This document shows, piece after piece, positions 13,206-21,038 of a DNA stretch of 29,328 nt (position 1 is the first letter of the stretch; each line of letters opens with the position of its first letter). This stretch comes from CAYTED01 sp964537075. Its GTDB lineage: Bacteria; Patescibacteriota; Minisyncoccia; Moranbacterales; UBA1568. The stretch spans positions 1 to 29,328 of the forward strand of contig CAZIBB010000007.1 in NCBI GenBank assembly GCA_964537075.1. Reading direction: 5' to 3'. Made by a program: the position numbers and the translations under genes. The notes under the pieces are model-generated. The model saw only the letters and a list, made by a program, of their open reading frames with translations, made no database searches and had not been told where the DNA came from.

Positions 13206-14567
13206 TCATCCCTCTTCTCTACTGATTTTCTCCAACTCCTCCCGCACCACGCGCGCATCATTCCAAGGAATCATCTGACTACCAATCTTCATCGTCTCCT
13301 CCGCACCCTTGCCAGTAATGACGACGATATCACCGGGATTCGCTGCGGCGAGTGCCTTCGCGATAGCTTCGCGTCGATCAAAAATCCGAAAATATTCCTT
13401 ATTTATTGCCTTTATCACGCCCTTCTCTATATCATCGAGGATCTGCTCCGGGTCTTCATGGTATGGATCCTCATTTGTCAGCAAGAGCATATCGGCATAC
13501 GAAGAAACGATTTCTCCCATCATTGGCCGTTTCCCTCGATCGCGCTCTCCACAGGCTCCAAGCAAAGCAATAATCCGAGCCCCCTCTCCCCTCATTTTCG
13601 TAACGAGCGAATAAAGTTTCTCCAGTGAATCCGGAGTTACCGCATAATCGATGATGATAGTAATGTTCCTATCATTTGCTACCGACTCCATACGGCCGGG
13701 TACGAGCGTCACCTTTGCAAGCGCCTGACTCATGGTCGGGAGATCGATGCCAAGGAGCATCCCGACACCCACCGCCGCCAAGGCATTCTCAATATTGAAT
13801 ACTCCCGGGAGTGCAAGGGTAAATTTCGTCTCCTCAATAACGGGTATTAGACCCGATTTTACCGGCACTTCGTTCGGAACCGAAAGCAAGCTTTCGCTTC
13901 GCTCACTCCGTTTGGTAATAAAAAATTCCGAACCATGCAATTTGAGTTCGATGTGCTCGGCGAGAAGTGTCGCTTGTGGATCATGCGTACTATAAGAAAT
14001 CTTCTCCTCATACGCCCGCGCATTCAGATATTCTTCTGGCGCCTCCATATCGAAATTCACCACCGCCATCTTCGCTCGTTCGAACAACTTTCTTTTCGTC
14101 TCCCGATACCCGAGCATAGTCTGATGATAATCCAAATGCTCACGCGTCACATTGGTCATGACCGCGATCTCATAGGGAATACCGAGAATACGATACTGAT
14201 CGATAGCGTGTGAAGATGTCTCGATCACCGCGTATTCACAACCGATATTCACCGCCTCACGGAGAAATCTTTGGAGTTGCCATCCGGAAAGCGTGGTAAA
14301 TTTCGATGTATTTACCTTCTCTTCTCCATCCATCACGAAGTTGATGGTCGAGGCCATCGCGACTCGCTTTCCTGCCTCCTGGAGAATCTTCATCGTGAGT
14401 TGTGTGGTGGTCGTCTTGCCATTGGTACCGGTAACGCCGATCACTTTCAGCTTCCGACCAGGAAAACCGAAATACACCGCCGAAAAAATAGCGAGCGGAA
14501 AATGATAGAGAATATTTTTCATCCTCTGCGGCACCAATTGTTTCAAAAAGTGGACGGTATTTTTCAT
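13206..14567 (-). CDS. murE: UDP-N-acetylmuramyl-tripeptide synthetase (MurE-type Mur ligase)
   Basis: Adds the third stem-peptide amino acid to UDP-MurNAc-dipeptide in the cytoplasm, using ATP. Seen: P-loop GVTGTNGKTTTTQL (about 44-57), STINFVMDGEEKVNTSKFTT for substrate binding, the carbamylated-lysine region ETSSHAIDQYRI, NVTREHLDYHQTM, the central LPGVFNIENALAA, and the C-terminal GACGERDRGKRPMMG. The amino-acid selecting loop reads LLTNEDPYHEDPEQI rather than the DNPR of diaminopimelate enzymes, so the third residue is uncertain. Residues about 219-247 are an extra stretch absent from usual MurE, encoded by palindrome-bearing repeat DNA (see findings). It is last in a ruvA-femX-murE string with 18-20 base gaps and ends at a bidirectional terminator. 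Confidence 0.93.
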   Translation of the reverse strand: MKNTVHFLKQLVPQRMKNILYHFPLAIFSAVYFGFPGRKLKVIGVTGTNGKTTTTQLTMKILQEAGKRVAMASTINFVMDGEEKVNTSKFTTLSGWQLQRFLREAVNIGCEYAVIETSSHAIDQYRILGIPYEIAVMTNVTREHLDYHQTMLGYRETKRKLFERAKMAVVNFDMEAPEEYLNARAYEEKISYSTHDPQATLLAEHIELKLHGSEFFITKRSERSESLLSVPNEVPVKSGLIPVIEETKFTLALPGVFNIENALAAVGVGMLLGIDLPTMSQALAKVTLVPGRMESVANDRNITIIIDYAVTPDSLEKLYSLVTKMRGEGARIIALLGACGERDRGKRPMMGEIVSSYADMLLLTNEDPYHEDPEQILDDIEKGVIKAINKEYFRIFDRREAIAKALAAANPGDIVVITGKGAEETMKIGSQMIPWNDARVVREELEKISREEG

Positions 14568-14587
14568 ACAACAAAAACGCTTTTACT

Positions 14588-15604
14588 TTAGCGGCGGAGA
14601 AACCGGCCGACCGTCATATAACTCGCTTTCACGAGACGGAAATAATTATAGAGTATGTATCGCCGACGAGAAAGGATAATATCATACGACCCTGGAAATA
14701 CCAGGCTCTCAGTCTTCGGCGCGAACCCTTGCTTAAACCGGGTAATCCCTTCCCAGGCGATATTCCTTTGATCAACGCGAATACTCACTCCGCCAAAATC
14801 ATAGAAAGAACACCCTCGCATCTTCGCGATCTCGATTGAGCGCCACTGAAGGAGGTACGGCGCCATCGACTCACGATCACTATCCGACGTCCCTCCATGA
14901 AGATAGTATGCCCATTCTCCGGAGTATGCGACGACATTGGCCGCGAGGACGGTATGTCCCCTGGTCGCGACCACTATTTCCCAGGAATCCTTCGGAAAAA
15001 CTTCAAAAAAAGTCTGATAGTATCCCTTTTCATGAGGAATAATGCCCTTGCGTCTCGCAGTCGTTTCGACAAGGCGAATAAAAACATCCTGATACTTTTT
15101 TTCCTGTGTCGAAAAAACCTGTACTTCCTTTTTCTCGGCCAAGCGGATATTATAGCGCGTCTTTGATTTCATCGAGGAAAGCAAGGTTTCTCGGTCTGGG
15201 GTGAGGTCAAGCACGAGCATTTCCCGGGGTTGCATATCATGAGGAGCCCTCCAGAGTCCTTTTATTTTTTTCTCTTTTCTGATTCGCTCAACATAATGGA
15301 GGAATGCCTCATCCGTCGGCTCAATACGAATCCATCGCGCGTTTAATTTTTTTCCCTCAGTCAACAATCCAGCGAGACATTCCGCATAATCCGCTTCCGT
15401 TTCCCTCACTACCGGCCCGCGGGGAACATATAGGTATTTTCCGACGAGAGGAAGTTCGTGCATGATGATGCTCGCGAGATATCCTTTGCCGAAAAGAAGT
15501 TTTGTCTTTCTGCCGGAAGCCGTCTGGAAAGAGCGCCACTGCTCCGACTGGAGCAGTCCGCCATCCTGTGCATGCGCCTGGAGAAATTGGATATTTTCCT
15601 GCAT
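14588..15604 (-). CDS. FemAB/FemX-family peptidyltransferase
   Basis: A 338-residue protein of the FemAB family, tandem GNAT-fold enzymes that add amino acids from aminoacyl-tRNA to peptidoglycan stem peptides (interpeptide bridge). Marks: LLQSEQWRSFQTASGRKT, YVPRGPVV, the MKSKTRYNIRLAEKK helix start, VETTARRKGI, AANVVAYSGEWAYYLHGGTS, YLLQWRSIEIAKMRGCSFYDFGG and GITRFKQGFAP with the closing LVFPGSYDII. All these are typical FemX blocks. It sits between ruvA and murE. MurE makes the stem peptide that FemX would decorate, which supports the role. The amino acid added cannot be told. No SD is visible. Confidence 0.9.
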   Translation of the reverse strand: MQENIQFLQAHAQDGGLLQSEQWRSFQTASGRKTKLLFGKGYLASIIMHELPLVGKYLYVPRGPVVRETEADYAECLAGLLTEGKKLNARWIRIEPTDEAFLHYVERIRKEKKIKGLWRAPHDMQPREMLVLDLTPDRETLLSSMKSKTRYNIRLAEKKEVQVFSTQEKKYQDVFIRLVETTARRKGIIPHEKGYYQTFFEVFPKDSWEIVVATRGHTVLAANVVAYSGEWAYYLHGGTSDSDRESMAPYLLQWRSIEIAKMRGCSFYDFGGVSIRVDQRNIAWEGITRFKQGFAPKTESLVFPGSYDIILSRRRYILYNYFRLVKASYMTVGRFLRR

Positions 15605-15622
15605 AGTCTTTTTATGACCGAA

Positions 15623-16195
15623 TCATTTCTTCCCGAGATTTTGCAGAGCGAAGCGAATGCGCTCACCGGGATTTGCGATATCAGGCGGTATCAGTTTAAG
15701 CGCCTCCCTCGCCTGGGAAGCAGAATAGCCGAGGGACATGAGTCCTTCAACCGCATCCTGGTCGGAAGATATGGACTCTCGACCGGTAACCTCGGCAGCC
15801 GTAACCTTGTTCTGCAATTCAACAATAATTTTCTCTGCGGTCTTTTTCCCGACACCGGAAATCCGCGTGAGGATGGTCGCGTCGTGTTCCACCACGGCCG
15901 CCCGGATCGTATTGGTATCGGCAATCGAGAGAATACCAAGCGCCATTTTCGGTCCCACTCCGGAAACCGATATCAGAAGTTCGAAAACCTGTAACTCATC
16001 TTCCTCAAGAAAACCGAAAAGTGAGAACTGATCCTCCCTCACATGCGTATGGATATGGAGCGTTACCTCGTCCTGACCGGCAAGTTTCCCGAGAGCATAT
16101 GCCGACACCATCACCTTGTATCCAACACCATGCACATCGAGAATGACTGTCGTCCCCTTCATCCCGACAATTTTCCCTGTCAAAAGCGCAATCAT
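15623..16195 (-). CDS. ruvA: Holliday junction DNA helicase subunit RuvA
   Basis: Binds four-way DNA junctions as a tetramer and loads RuvB for branch migration. The 190-residue length is standard. Seen: OB-fold N-terminus MIALLTGKIVGMKGTTVILD with GVGYKV, LHIHTHVREDQFSLFGF, the helix-hairpin-helix VSGVGPKMALGIL and RISGVGKKTAEKIIVELQNK, and a C-terminal domain III with AVEGLMSLGYSASQAREAL. The frame is open further to 16318, but the ATG at 16195 starts the conserved OB strand. It is first in the ruvA-femX-murE string and divergent from rpsT. ruvB and ruvC are not in the window. Confidence 0.96.
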   Translation of the reverse strand: MIALLTGKIVGMKGTTVILDVHGVGYKVMVSAYALGKLAGQDEVTLHIHTHVREDQFSLFGFLEEDELQVFELLISVSGVGPKMALGILSIADTNTIRAAVVEHDATILTRISGVGKKTAEKIIVELQNKVTAAEVTGRESISSDQDAVEGLMSLGYSASQAREALKLIPPDIANPGERIRFALQNLGKK

Positions 16196-16381
16196 GTATG
16201 TATAGACAAAAATTATCCCCCTATCTCGCTTGCTCTGAATAATTATATTGTACCTTTTTTTGCTCTGGCTTGCCAAAAACCCGTATTGCTGATATAAATA
16301 ACTCGTCTCAAATTCCACGTTTTGTCTTTTGTTTACTGCTCATAAACCTTAGACTCTAGTAATAGATAATCAAAGAAAACT

Positions 16382-16651
16382 ATGCCAATCAAGGAGAATG
16401 CACGGAAGTACATGCGCGTTACCAAACACAAGACGCTCAGGAACAAGATCGTCAAAGGTGTCGTGAAAAGCGCCGTCAAAAACACGCGCGAGGCCGTCGC
16501 ATCAGGTGATGCTGCTACCATGAAGGAGACCTATCTCAAGGCACAGAAGGCGATCGACAAGGCGCAAGCCAAAGGTATCATCAAGAAAAATACCGCTGCC
16601 CGCAAGAAATCTCGTCTGAACGCCGCTATCAAGAAAGCGACAAAGGCATAA
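16382..16651 (+). CDS. rpsT: 30S ribosomal protein S20
   Basis: An 89-residue primary 16S rRNA-binding protein of the small subunit. Lysine/arginine-rich, all-helical: MPIKENARKYMRVTKHKTLR at the start, VKSAVKNTREAVASGD in the middle, and YLKAQKAIDKAQAKGIIKKN with TAARKKSRLNAAIKKATK at the end, which is the S20 signature. Length is normal. No SD is visible. It is monocistronic, divergent from ruvA, with a terminator at 16733-16763. Confidence 0.96.
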   Translation: MPIKENARKYMRVTKHKTLRNKIVKGVVKSAVKNTREAVASGDAATMKETYLKAQKAIDKAQAKGIIKKNTAARKKSRLNAAIKKATKA

Positions 16652-16653
16652 GC

Positions 16654-16690
16654 CTTTGTCGTCCTGAGCAAAGTCGAAGGACCTGAAGCA
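16654..16690. repeat. Dispersed repeat of GTCGTCCTGAGC / GTCGAAGGAC type
   Basis: TTTGTCGTCCTGAGCAAAG followed by TCGAAGGACCTGAAGC resembles the common short interspersed repeat of many bacterial genomes. It lies between the rpsT stop and its terminator, so it is transcribed. Confidence 0.5.
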
Positions 16691-16732
16691 ATAAGCCCTG
16701 TATCAAATATTACGTATTCTGTATACAGTATG

Positions 16733-16763
16733 AAAAAATCTCACCATCTGGTGAGATTTTTTT
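16733..16763. terminator. Bidirectional terminator of rpsT
   Basis: AAAAAATCTCACC pairs with GGTGAGATTTTTTT around ATCT. It also serves as a stop for readthrough on the minus strand from holA. Confidence 0.88.
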
Positions 16764-16814
16764 CTTGTTTTCCCATCCTTATACTTCATATCTTATACTC
16801 CACTCAATACTTCC

Positions 16815-17783
16815 CTAAAATTTCGCGACGAAGAGATACACGGCGAGGTCAGGGCGCAGGCCGCCGGTCTTCATCAGTATGTCCGCCTCAGCCAAAAAAG
16901 TGAGGGATTTCTTCAATCGTTCCATGGGAAGTGTCGTGATAGCGGAGAGACATTTTCGTACCGAATATTCTTTCATGCCCGTCCTCTCGGCGATCATCTG
17001 CGATTGGCGAATTCCCTGATCATACATATCCCGCACCTGGATCAGAATACGCAATTGCCAGGCGCAGGAACCGAGTATCCGAAAGGCATCATCGCCTTTG
17101 CCGAGCTCCCGTGCGAAGAGCTGTATAGCGCCATCGCGGCGACCCGAAACAATAAGGTCGAGCGCCTCGAAGACGGTTCCGCCCGGTGAAAAAGAAACCA
17201 GGTTCCGCACATCATCCTCAGAAACAGCCCCTTCGCACTTCAAGAAAGCCAGTCTCGCAATTTCATTTTCCAGACGATACATATTATCTCCACACTCGAG
17301 AAGAAGCGCACGAAGCGCCGGCAGTGAAAAGCGTACCGCGTTATTCTTTTCCGAAAATATTTGCAAGGCGTATCGTTCCACATCCTGAGGAAGCATTTTT
17401 TCATTCACCGCTACGCCTTCTCCTTCTTTCGCAAGCCATGCCGCAAAATCATTTTTCTTTTTCAGCTTCCCTGTCTCAGAAAAAAGCAATACGATGGCCG
17501 TATCCGCTAATAATTCCTTTCGGGATTCTAACACCTTCAAAAATCTTTCAGAAAACAGTTCATTCCCAAAGACATTTCTGACAACGATCATCTTCTTTTC
17601 CGCAAAGAGTCCTGTCTGCCATGCCTCCCGCACCAATGCCCAGTTTTTTTCCTCTTCACCGGCAAGTTCAAAATCAAAAATGAGTATCTGCGCTTCGGGT
17701 TGACGCGACGAAAAATCCAAACGAAGCTCTCGCTCTTTTCGTCTCACAAAATACTCATTTCCCCCGGCCAAAAATTGGATCAT
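16815..17783 (-). CDS. holA: DNA polymerase III delta subunit
   Basis: The clamp-loader subunit that opens the beta clamp. The 322-residue length fits. The N-terminal MIQFLAGGNEYFVRRKEREL matches the GxDxYLxxxxxxxL start of HolA; later blocks are REAWQTGLFAEKKMIVVRN, the LECGDNMYRLENEIARLAF segment, VSFSPGGTVFEALDLI, and C-terminal helices with QLRILIQVRDMYDQG and the final LRPDLAVYLFVAKF. The start ATG follows TGG-TACAAT by only six bases, so the mRNA may be leaderless (see the promoter entry). DUF3048 is upstream on the same strand, separated by two hairpins. Confidence 0.9.
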   Translation of the reverse strand: MIQFLAGGNEYFVRRKERELRLDFSSRQPEAQILIFDFELAGEEEKNWALVREAWQTGLFAEKKMIVVRNVFGNELFSERFLKVLESRKELLADTAIVLLFSETGKLKKKNDFAAWLAKEGEGVAVNEKMLPQDVERYALQIFSEKNNAVRFSLPALRALLLECGDNMYRLENEIARLAFLKCEGAVSEDDVRNLVSFSPGGTVFEALDLIVSGRRDGAIQLFARELGKGDDAFRILGSCAWQLRILIQVRDMYDQGIRQSQMIAERTGMKEYSVRKCLSAITTLPMERLKKSLTFLAEADILMKTGGLRPDLAVYLFVAKF

Positions 17784-17789
17784 ACCTCC

Positions 17790-17795
17790 ATTGTA
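17790..17795 (-). promoter_or_regulatory. Extended -10 box of holA, probably leaderless
   Basis: TGG-TACAAT on the minus strand, six bases (GGAGGT) before the ATG. Transcription would start at or beside the start codon. Confidence 0.45.
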
Positions 17796-17797
17796 CC

Positions 17798-17823
17798 AAA
17801 AAGAGCAGTTTCCTGCTCTTTTT
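17798..17823. terminator. Hairpin with T runs between holA and DUF3048
   Basis: AAAAAGAGCAG pairs with CTGCTCTTTTT around TTTC. It ends the DUF3048 transcript on the minus strand just before the holA promoter. Confidence 0.7.
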
Positions 17824-17836
17824 TCAATCGACGGTC

Positions 17837-17886
17837 GTTATCAAGGTCGGTCCTTAAGAGGGATTCCAAGGACCGACCTTGATAAC
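17837..17886. repeat. 19-bp perfect inverted repeat (AAGGTCGGTCCTT family copy 2)
   Basis: Arms 17837-17855 and 17868-17886 pair perfectly; the inner 13 bases equal the core of the hairpin at 13149-13197. Read on the minus strand it is followed by AACGACCG, the word that also follows hairpins at 1943-2009, 9337-9413 and 8694-8713. No T run follows directly. Confidence 0.7.
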
Positions 17887-17898
17887 ATCTATTATCTC

Positions 17899-17943
17899 CT
17901 TGTCCTTGCTCTCTGTTCTATGCTCCATGTTCTATATTCTATG
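17899..17943. repeat. Word repeat behind the DUF3048 stop codon
   Basis: TTGTCCTTGCTCTCTGTTC, then TATGCTCCATGTTCTATATTC: words of the same family as 9421-9456. Confidence 0.5.
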
Positions 17944-17944
17944 C

Positions 17945-19141
17945 TTACGCCTTCGGTTCCCACCCGAAAGCCTGTCCGGGCACCATCACCTCCACCCAGA
18001 TCTGCCCTGGAACGAATTTTACTTCGGCGCCGCTCTCATCATAGAAAAAGAGTTTCGAATCAATGGCTTTTCGGCTCTTCTTCCAGGTGCCGCGATACTC
18101 CTGTCCGTTCATATAATACCTCGCGTCACCGGTTTCCGCGGTATCGAACCACGGATCGCCGAGCTGCAGGTTATTGTATCGGCCGGAAATATTTTTCGGA
18201 CCGACCTTTTCCCAATCCTCGAGCCCCGCCCACGGATCCTGCACCCCGCGTCCCGTATAATCGACATCTGCCATGATCTGTTCATTTTCCGCGATTATGA
18301 GTACGATATTTTTCGGCGCGATTCGCTTCTTATTATTCCGATCGAAGTCCTGCTCCCCTCCCCAGGTGCGGAGATAGCTGTTGCTCTCACGATCATAATC
18401 ATATTCAGCTTCCATCATGCCCGGATACCCGAAGCGCAGGTGTCCGCCGAGAGAACGAGTTTCCATCGAAGCATCTTCTTGATGAGGATATCCGGAAAAA
18501 TTACTTGTCTCGCGATACCCGTAATGATTCGCTGCTGCGAGCACCTGCGTACCTTTGATATACCCCGTATCCTCGCCGCGCATCAAACCGGTCTTTTCTT
18601 TGCGAAAACAATAGCCATTTGCCGCCTTCCCTCCCTGATTATTACAGTCCAGGTTATCAATTACACCATCGTCCAATTTTTTCAACGCAAAGGCTGATCC
18701 GCCCCAACCGACGAATATCGCATCGAGTCCCTTGGCAATACTGATATAATCATGACGAGCGCTCCGCATCGCACCGATTTCATCAGGAAGCTCGCATTGA
18801 TAGACACCCATAAGTCGTGTCACAAATATTCCTTCAGCCGGGTTCGGCATTTCAAATACCATGTCGGCTTGCGAAAATCCAGCTACCGGTCTTGCTTGAC
18901 GATCCACCGGCTGCATGACCGCGACCGCACGCTTGTTCCAATTTTCGCAAGGCATTCCCGTCATTGAGGAGAGAGGTCCCACATTCGCCTGAGTCATTCC
19001 TTCTGACGTACCATCACGCTGTATCTCAATCGGTTTCACATTCTGTTTTCGAAGAAAATCCTTTCCAAAAGAAAAATATCCTCCCACGATCGCGATGATG
19101 ATTGCAATAATGGCGACGACCGCTTTATTTTTTGAATCCAT
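17945..19141 (-). CDS. DUF3048 (YerB-like) membrane-anchored protein
   Basis: A 398-residue protein with an N-terminal membrane anchor (residues 7-24, AVVAIIAIIIAIVGGYF); the rest is outside. DUF3048 is recognised from KRAVAVMQPVDRQARPVAGFSQADMVFE, GIFVTRLMGVYQCELPDEIGAMRSARHDYISIA, DAIFVGWGGSAFALKKLDDG and a C-terminal half with GKIWVEV-like VPGQIWVEVMVP. The function is not established; B. subtilis YerB is a lipoprotein. There is no lipobox here, so it is an anchored form. Six cysteines sit in the mature part (CENW, YQCELP, LDCNN, YCFRK and others). It has its own intergenic start region shared with the divergent isopentenyl phosphate kinase gene. Confidence 0.88.
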   Translation of the reverse strand: MDSKNKAVVAIIAIIIAIVGGYFSFGKDFLRKQNVKPIEIQRDGTSEGMTQANVGPLSSMTGMPCENWNKRAVAVMQPVDRQARPVAGFSQADMVFEMPNPAEGIFVTRLMGVYQCELPDEIGAMRSARHDYISIAKGLDAIFVGWGGSAFALKKLDDGVIDNLDCNNQGGKAANGYCFRKEKTGLMRGEDTGYIKGTQVLAAANHYGYRETSNFSGYPHQEDASMETRSLGGHLRFGYPGMMEAEYDYDRESNSYLRTWGGEQDFDRNNKKRIAPKNIVLIIAENEQIMADVDYTGRGVQDPWAGLEDWEKVGPKNISGRYNNLQLGDPWFDTAETGDARYYMNGQEYRGTWKKSRKAIDSKLFFYDESGAEVKFVPGQIWVEVMVPGQAFGWEPKA

Positions 19142-19327
19142 AATATTAACCGAACAATTAATGATACCTTAGTCTCTACCATGATATCACACCTGCACCG
19201 GCCTATAAAGAGTTTTCACTTTGTTGCCATCACTCCCTCGGTAATGAAATACGAAGATCCATGAGCTTTACAAAAAAACACTTTCCCTATAGCGTAAAAA
19301 CATTCTCCATTTATTCGTATTTCTCCT

Positions 19328-20152
19328 ATGAAAACCTATATCCTCAAGATCGGCGGAAGCGTCCTCACCATGAAAAGCGCTTTCAAAGCGAAGCTCCGTC
19401 AGTCCCTCGCTATGTGGATAGGGCAAGTGCTCGGACATGCCTACGATCCGAAAAAAATCCGGCTCATCCTCATTCATGGCGTCGGCTCATTCGGACATCT
19501 GCATGCACATACGCACGGACTCGCCCAAGGAACCAGAGGCTTGCCGAAAAAACTCCCTCTCACCCTCGAGAACAATACTCTCAATCAGTCCCTCTCCGTG
19601 AGATTGGCAAAAATTTTTCAAAATGAAAACCTTCCGGTTGCAAGCATTAATACCGCAAGCGTCGCGATCAATCGCGAAGGAAAACTCGATACGCTTTCAA
19701 CCGACGCAATAGAAAACGCCCTCCGTATCGGCGCGATCCCCATGCTCCATGGCGACATGATCTTCGATTCTTCCTGGGGCATGTCCGTCTGTTCAGGGGA
19801 CGCTCTCATCCCTTTTCTTGCGAAAAAATTCAATGTCGAAAAAATATTCTTCGCCTCCGATGTCGATGGGATTTTTTCCTGCGATCCCCACATTTTCAAA
19901 GGAGCGAAATTCATCAAGGAAACAGCGCTCGACGATATCCTCTCCGGAAAATCAATCCAGCTCATCGGATCACACCACATCGATGTCACTGACGGCTTTC
20001 GGGGAAAATTCGGTGTTTTCCAAAATCAATCATTCTCGCACCTCAGGGAAATATGTATTTTCAATGGCCTCAATCCAAAAAATTTCTCCCAGATTTTCAA
20101 AGAAGACTTTTCCATCGGAACGAAAATCTCGGTCCATTCTCAAAAAAAATAG
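19328..20152 (+). CDS. Isopentenyl phosphate kinase (amino acid kinase family)
   Basis: Phosphorylates isopentenyl phosphate to isopentenyl diphosphate with ATP, the last step of the alternative mevalonate pathway. The 274-residue protein shows the amino acid kinase fold: LKIGGSVLT at the start, LILIHGVGSFGHLHAH with the IPK-specific GSFGH histidine (His57), IPMLHGDMIFDSSWGMSVCSGDALIPFLAKKF, FASDVDGIFSCDP, SHHIDVTDGFRGKFG and ICIFNGLNPKN, ending SIGTKIS. The GSFGH motif and HGD...SGD blocks separate IPK from glutamate and aspartate kinases; fosfomycin kinase is the nearest alternative. It is monocistronic and divergent from DUF3048; no SD. Other isoprenoid genes are not in the window. Confidence 0.88.
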   Translation: MKTYILKIGGSVLTMKSAFKAKLRQSLAMWIGQVLGHAYDPKKIRLILIHGVGSFGHLHAHTHGLAQGTRGLPKKLPLTLENNTLNQSLSVRLAKIFQNENLPVASINTASVAINREGKLDTLSTDAIENALRIGAIPMLHGDMIFDSSWGMSVCSGDALIPFLAKKFNVEKIFFASDVDGIFSCDPHIFKGAKFIKETALDDILSGKSIQLIGSHHIDVTDGFRGKFGVFQNQSFSHLREICIFNGLNPKNFSQIFKEDFSIGTKISVHSQKK

Positions 20153-20177
20153 GCACGAGTCATTGACTCGATACCTA
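20142..20177 (-). terminator. Terminator of the Nudix gene overlapping the IPK 3' end
   Basis: On the minus strand ATAGG-T-ATCGAGTCA pairs imperfectly with TGACTCG-TG-CCTAT, followed by eight T. The T run is the complement of the final lysine codons of the convergent IPK gene. Confidence 0.6.
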
Positions 20178-20651
20178 TCATGCCCTCTGCGCCGCTGCGC
20201 TGTAATGAGCGTATGCATTGATGATTTCCCGCATACCACCGCGCATCCGACGATCGACCAGATCTTCCGGAAATATCCACTCCCATCCGAGAAGCTCCCC
20301 CGTTTCTACCGCCGTACCGCCCATGCGGATGGCGTCATCAAACTTGGCACGGTAAATCGTTTGAGGAATACCGAATGAAGTCGTGAACTGGAACAGCACC
20401 GATATTTCAGACACCCGGACTTCCAGTCCAACCTCTTCGTCGAGCGCGCGCTGCAATGCCTGTTCATAAGATTCCAGACACCCACCGATACGCTCCCTCG
20501 TTTCCCAAGGAATGGATGGATCGCCGACTTCCTTGTCATAAAGGGGCTTACTTTTCCCCTCGAAGACGATAAACAATCGCCCGGCACCGTCGTAAAGAAC
20601 CAGTCCTACCCCTTCGACAAGAGGGGAGAAGGTATTTTCCATTTCTTTCAT
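20178..20651 (-). CDS. Nudix hydrolase-like protein with degenerate Nudix box
   Basis: A 157-residue protein. The frame is open to 20717, but a GGAGGG Shine-Dalgarno site seven bases before the ATG at 20651 (MKEMENTFSPLVEG) sets the start. The Nudix region reads RIGGCLESYEQALQRALDEEVGLEV. Against the consensus G-x5-E-x7-RE-U-x-EE-x-GU, the first Gly is Arg and the RE glutamate is Ala, while the two metal-binding glutamates (DEEVGL) remain. The surrounding beta strands fit (VGLVLYDGAGRLFIVFEG; FQFTTSFGIPQTIYRAKF; LLGWEWIFPEDL). Hydrolysis of a nucleoside diphosphate derivative is therefore possible but reduced or altered activity is inferred. It lies downstream of the polA operon, past a terminator. 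Confidence 0.78.
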   Translation of the reverse strand: MKEMENTFSPLVEGVGLVLYDGAGRLFIVFEGKSKPLYDKEVGDPSIPWETRERIGGCLESYEQALQRALDEEVGLEVRVSEISVLFQFTTSFGIPQTIYRAKFDDAIRMGGTAVETGELLGWEWIFPEDLVDRRMRGGMREIINAYAHYSAAAQRA

Positions 20652-20711
20652 TTCTCTCCCTCCATAGTCATTGGCAACTTTCCGACTGTATCGAAAAAGA
20701 ATATCCGTGTC

Positions 20712-20752
20712 AAACAAAAATCCCCGATTATCGAAAATCAGAGATTTTTTGT
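20712..20752 (-). terminator. Terminator of the polA-kinase operon
   Basis: On the minus strand AAAAATCTCTGATT pairs with AATCGGGGATTTTT (mismatch and G-U allowed) around TTCGAT, then TTTGTTTGAC. It separates the 20772 gene from the Nudix gene. Confidence 0.65.
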
Positions 20753-20771
20753 ATGCGTCAAGAGGCTCTCC

Positions 20772-21038
20772 TTATTCTGAAACTTCATTTTTCATTCCGA
20801 GGAAAAATTTTACTTCATCAACAATAATCTCCTGACTTCCAACAACATCTTCTTGCCGTCGAGAGAGAAAATACGATTCATGCTGATCGCCCACCGGAAG
20901 GCTTGTCATGGTATCACCATGAGCGATCATCTCCTTCACCCGTTCATGTGCCTGTTCCAATAGCGCGGCGGAGTATCGCTGTTCCAACTGGGGGTTCTGC
21001 ATAAAATAACGTTCCTGCATATTCTGAAACTTACTCAA
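20772..21038 (-). CDS. Small hydrophilic protein coupled to the kinase-like gene
   Basis: An 88-residue protein of unknown function, rich in Gln, Glu and His, mostly helical at the start (QNPQLEQRYSAALLEQAHER), then VKEMIAHGDTMTSLPVGDQH and a C-terminal EDVVGSQEIIVDEVKFFLGM. No signal or membrane segment. If it starts at the TTG (21038) it overlaps the kinase stop in TTGA, suggesting translational coupling; an ATG at 21020 would leave a 14-base gap. It is last in the tsaE-polA-kinase string before the terminator at 20712-20752. Confidence 0.6.
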   Translation of the reverse strand: MSKFQNMQERYFMQNPQLEQRYSAALLEQAHERVKEMIAHGDTMTSLPVGDQHESYFLSRRQEDVVGSQEIIVDEVKFFLGMKNEVSE

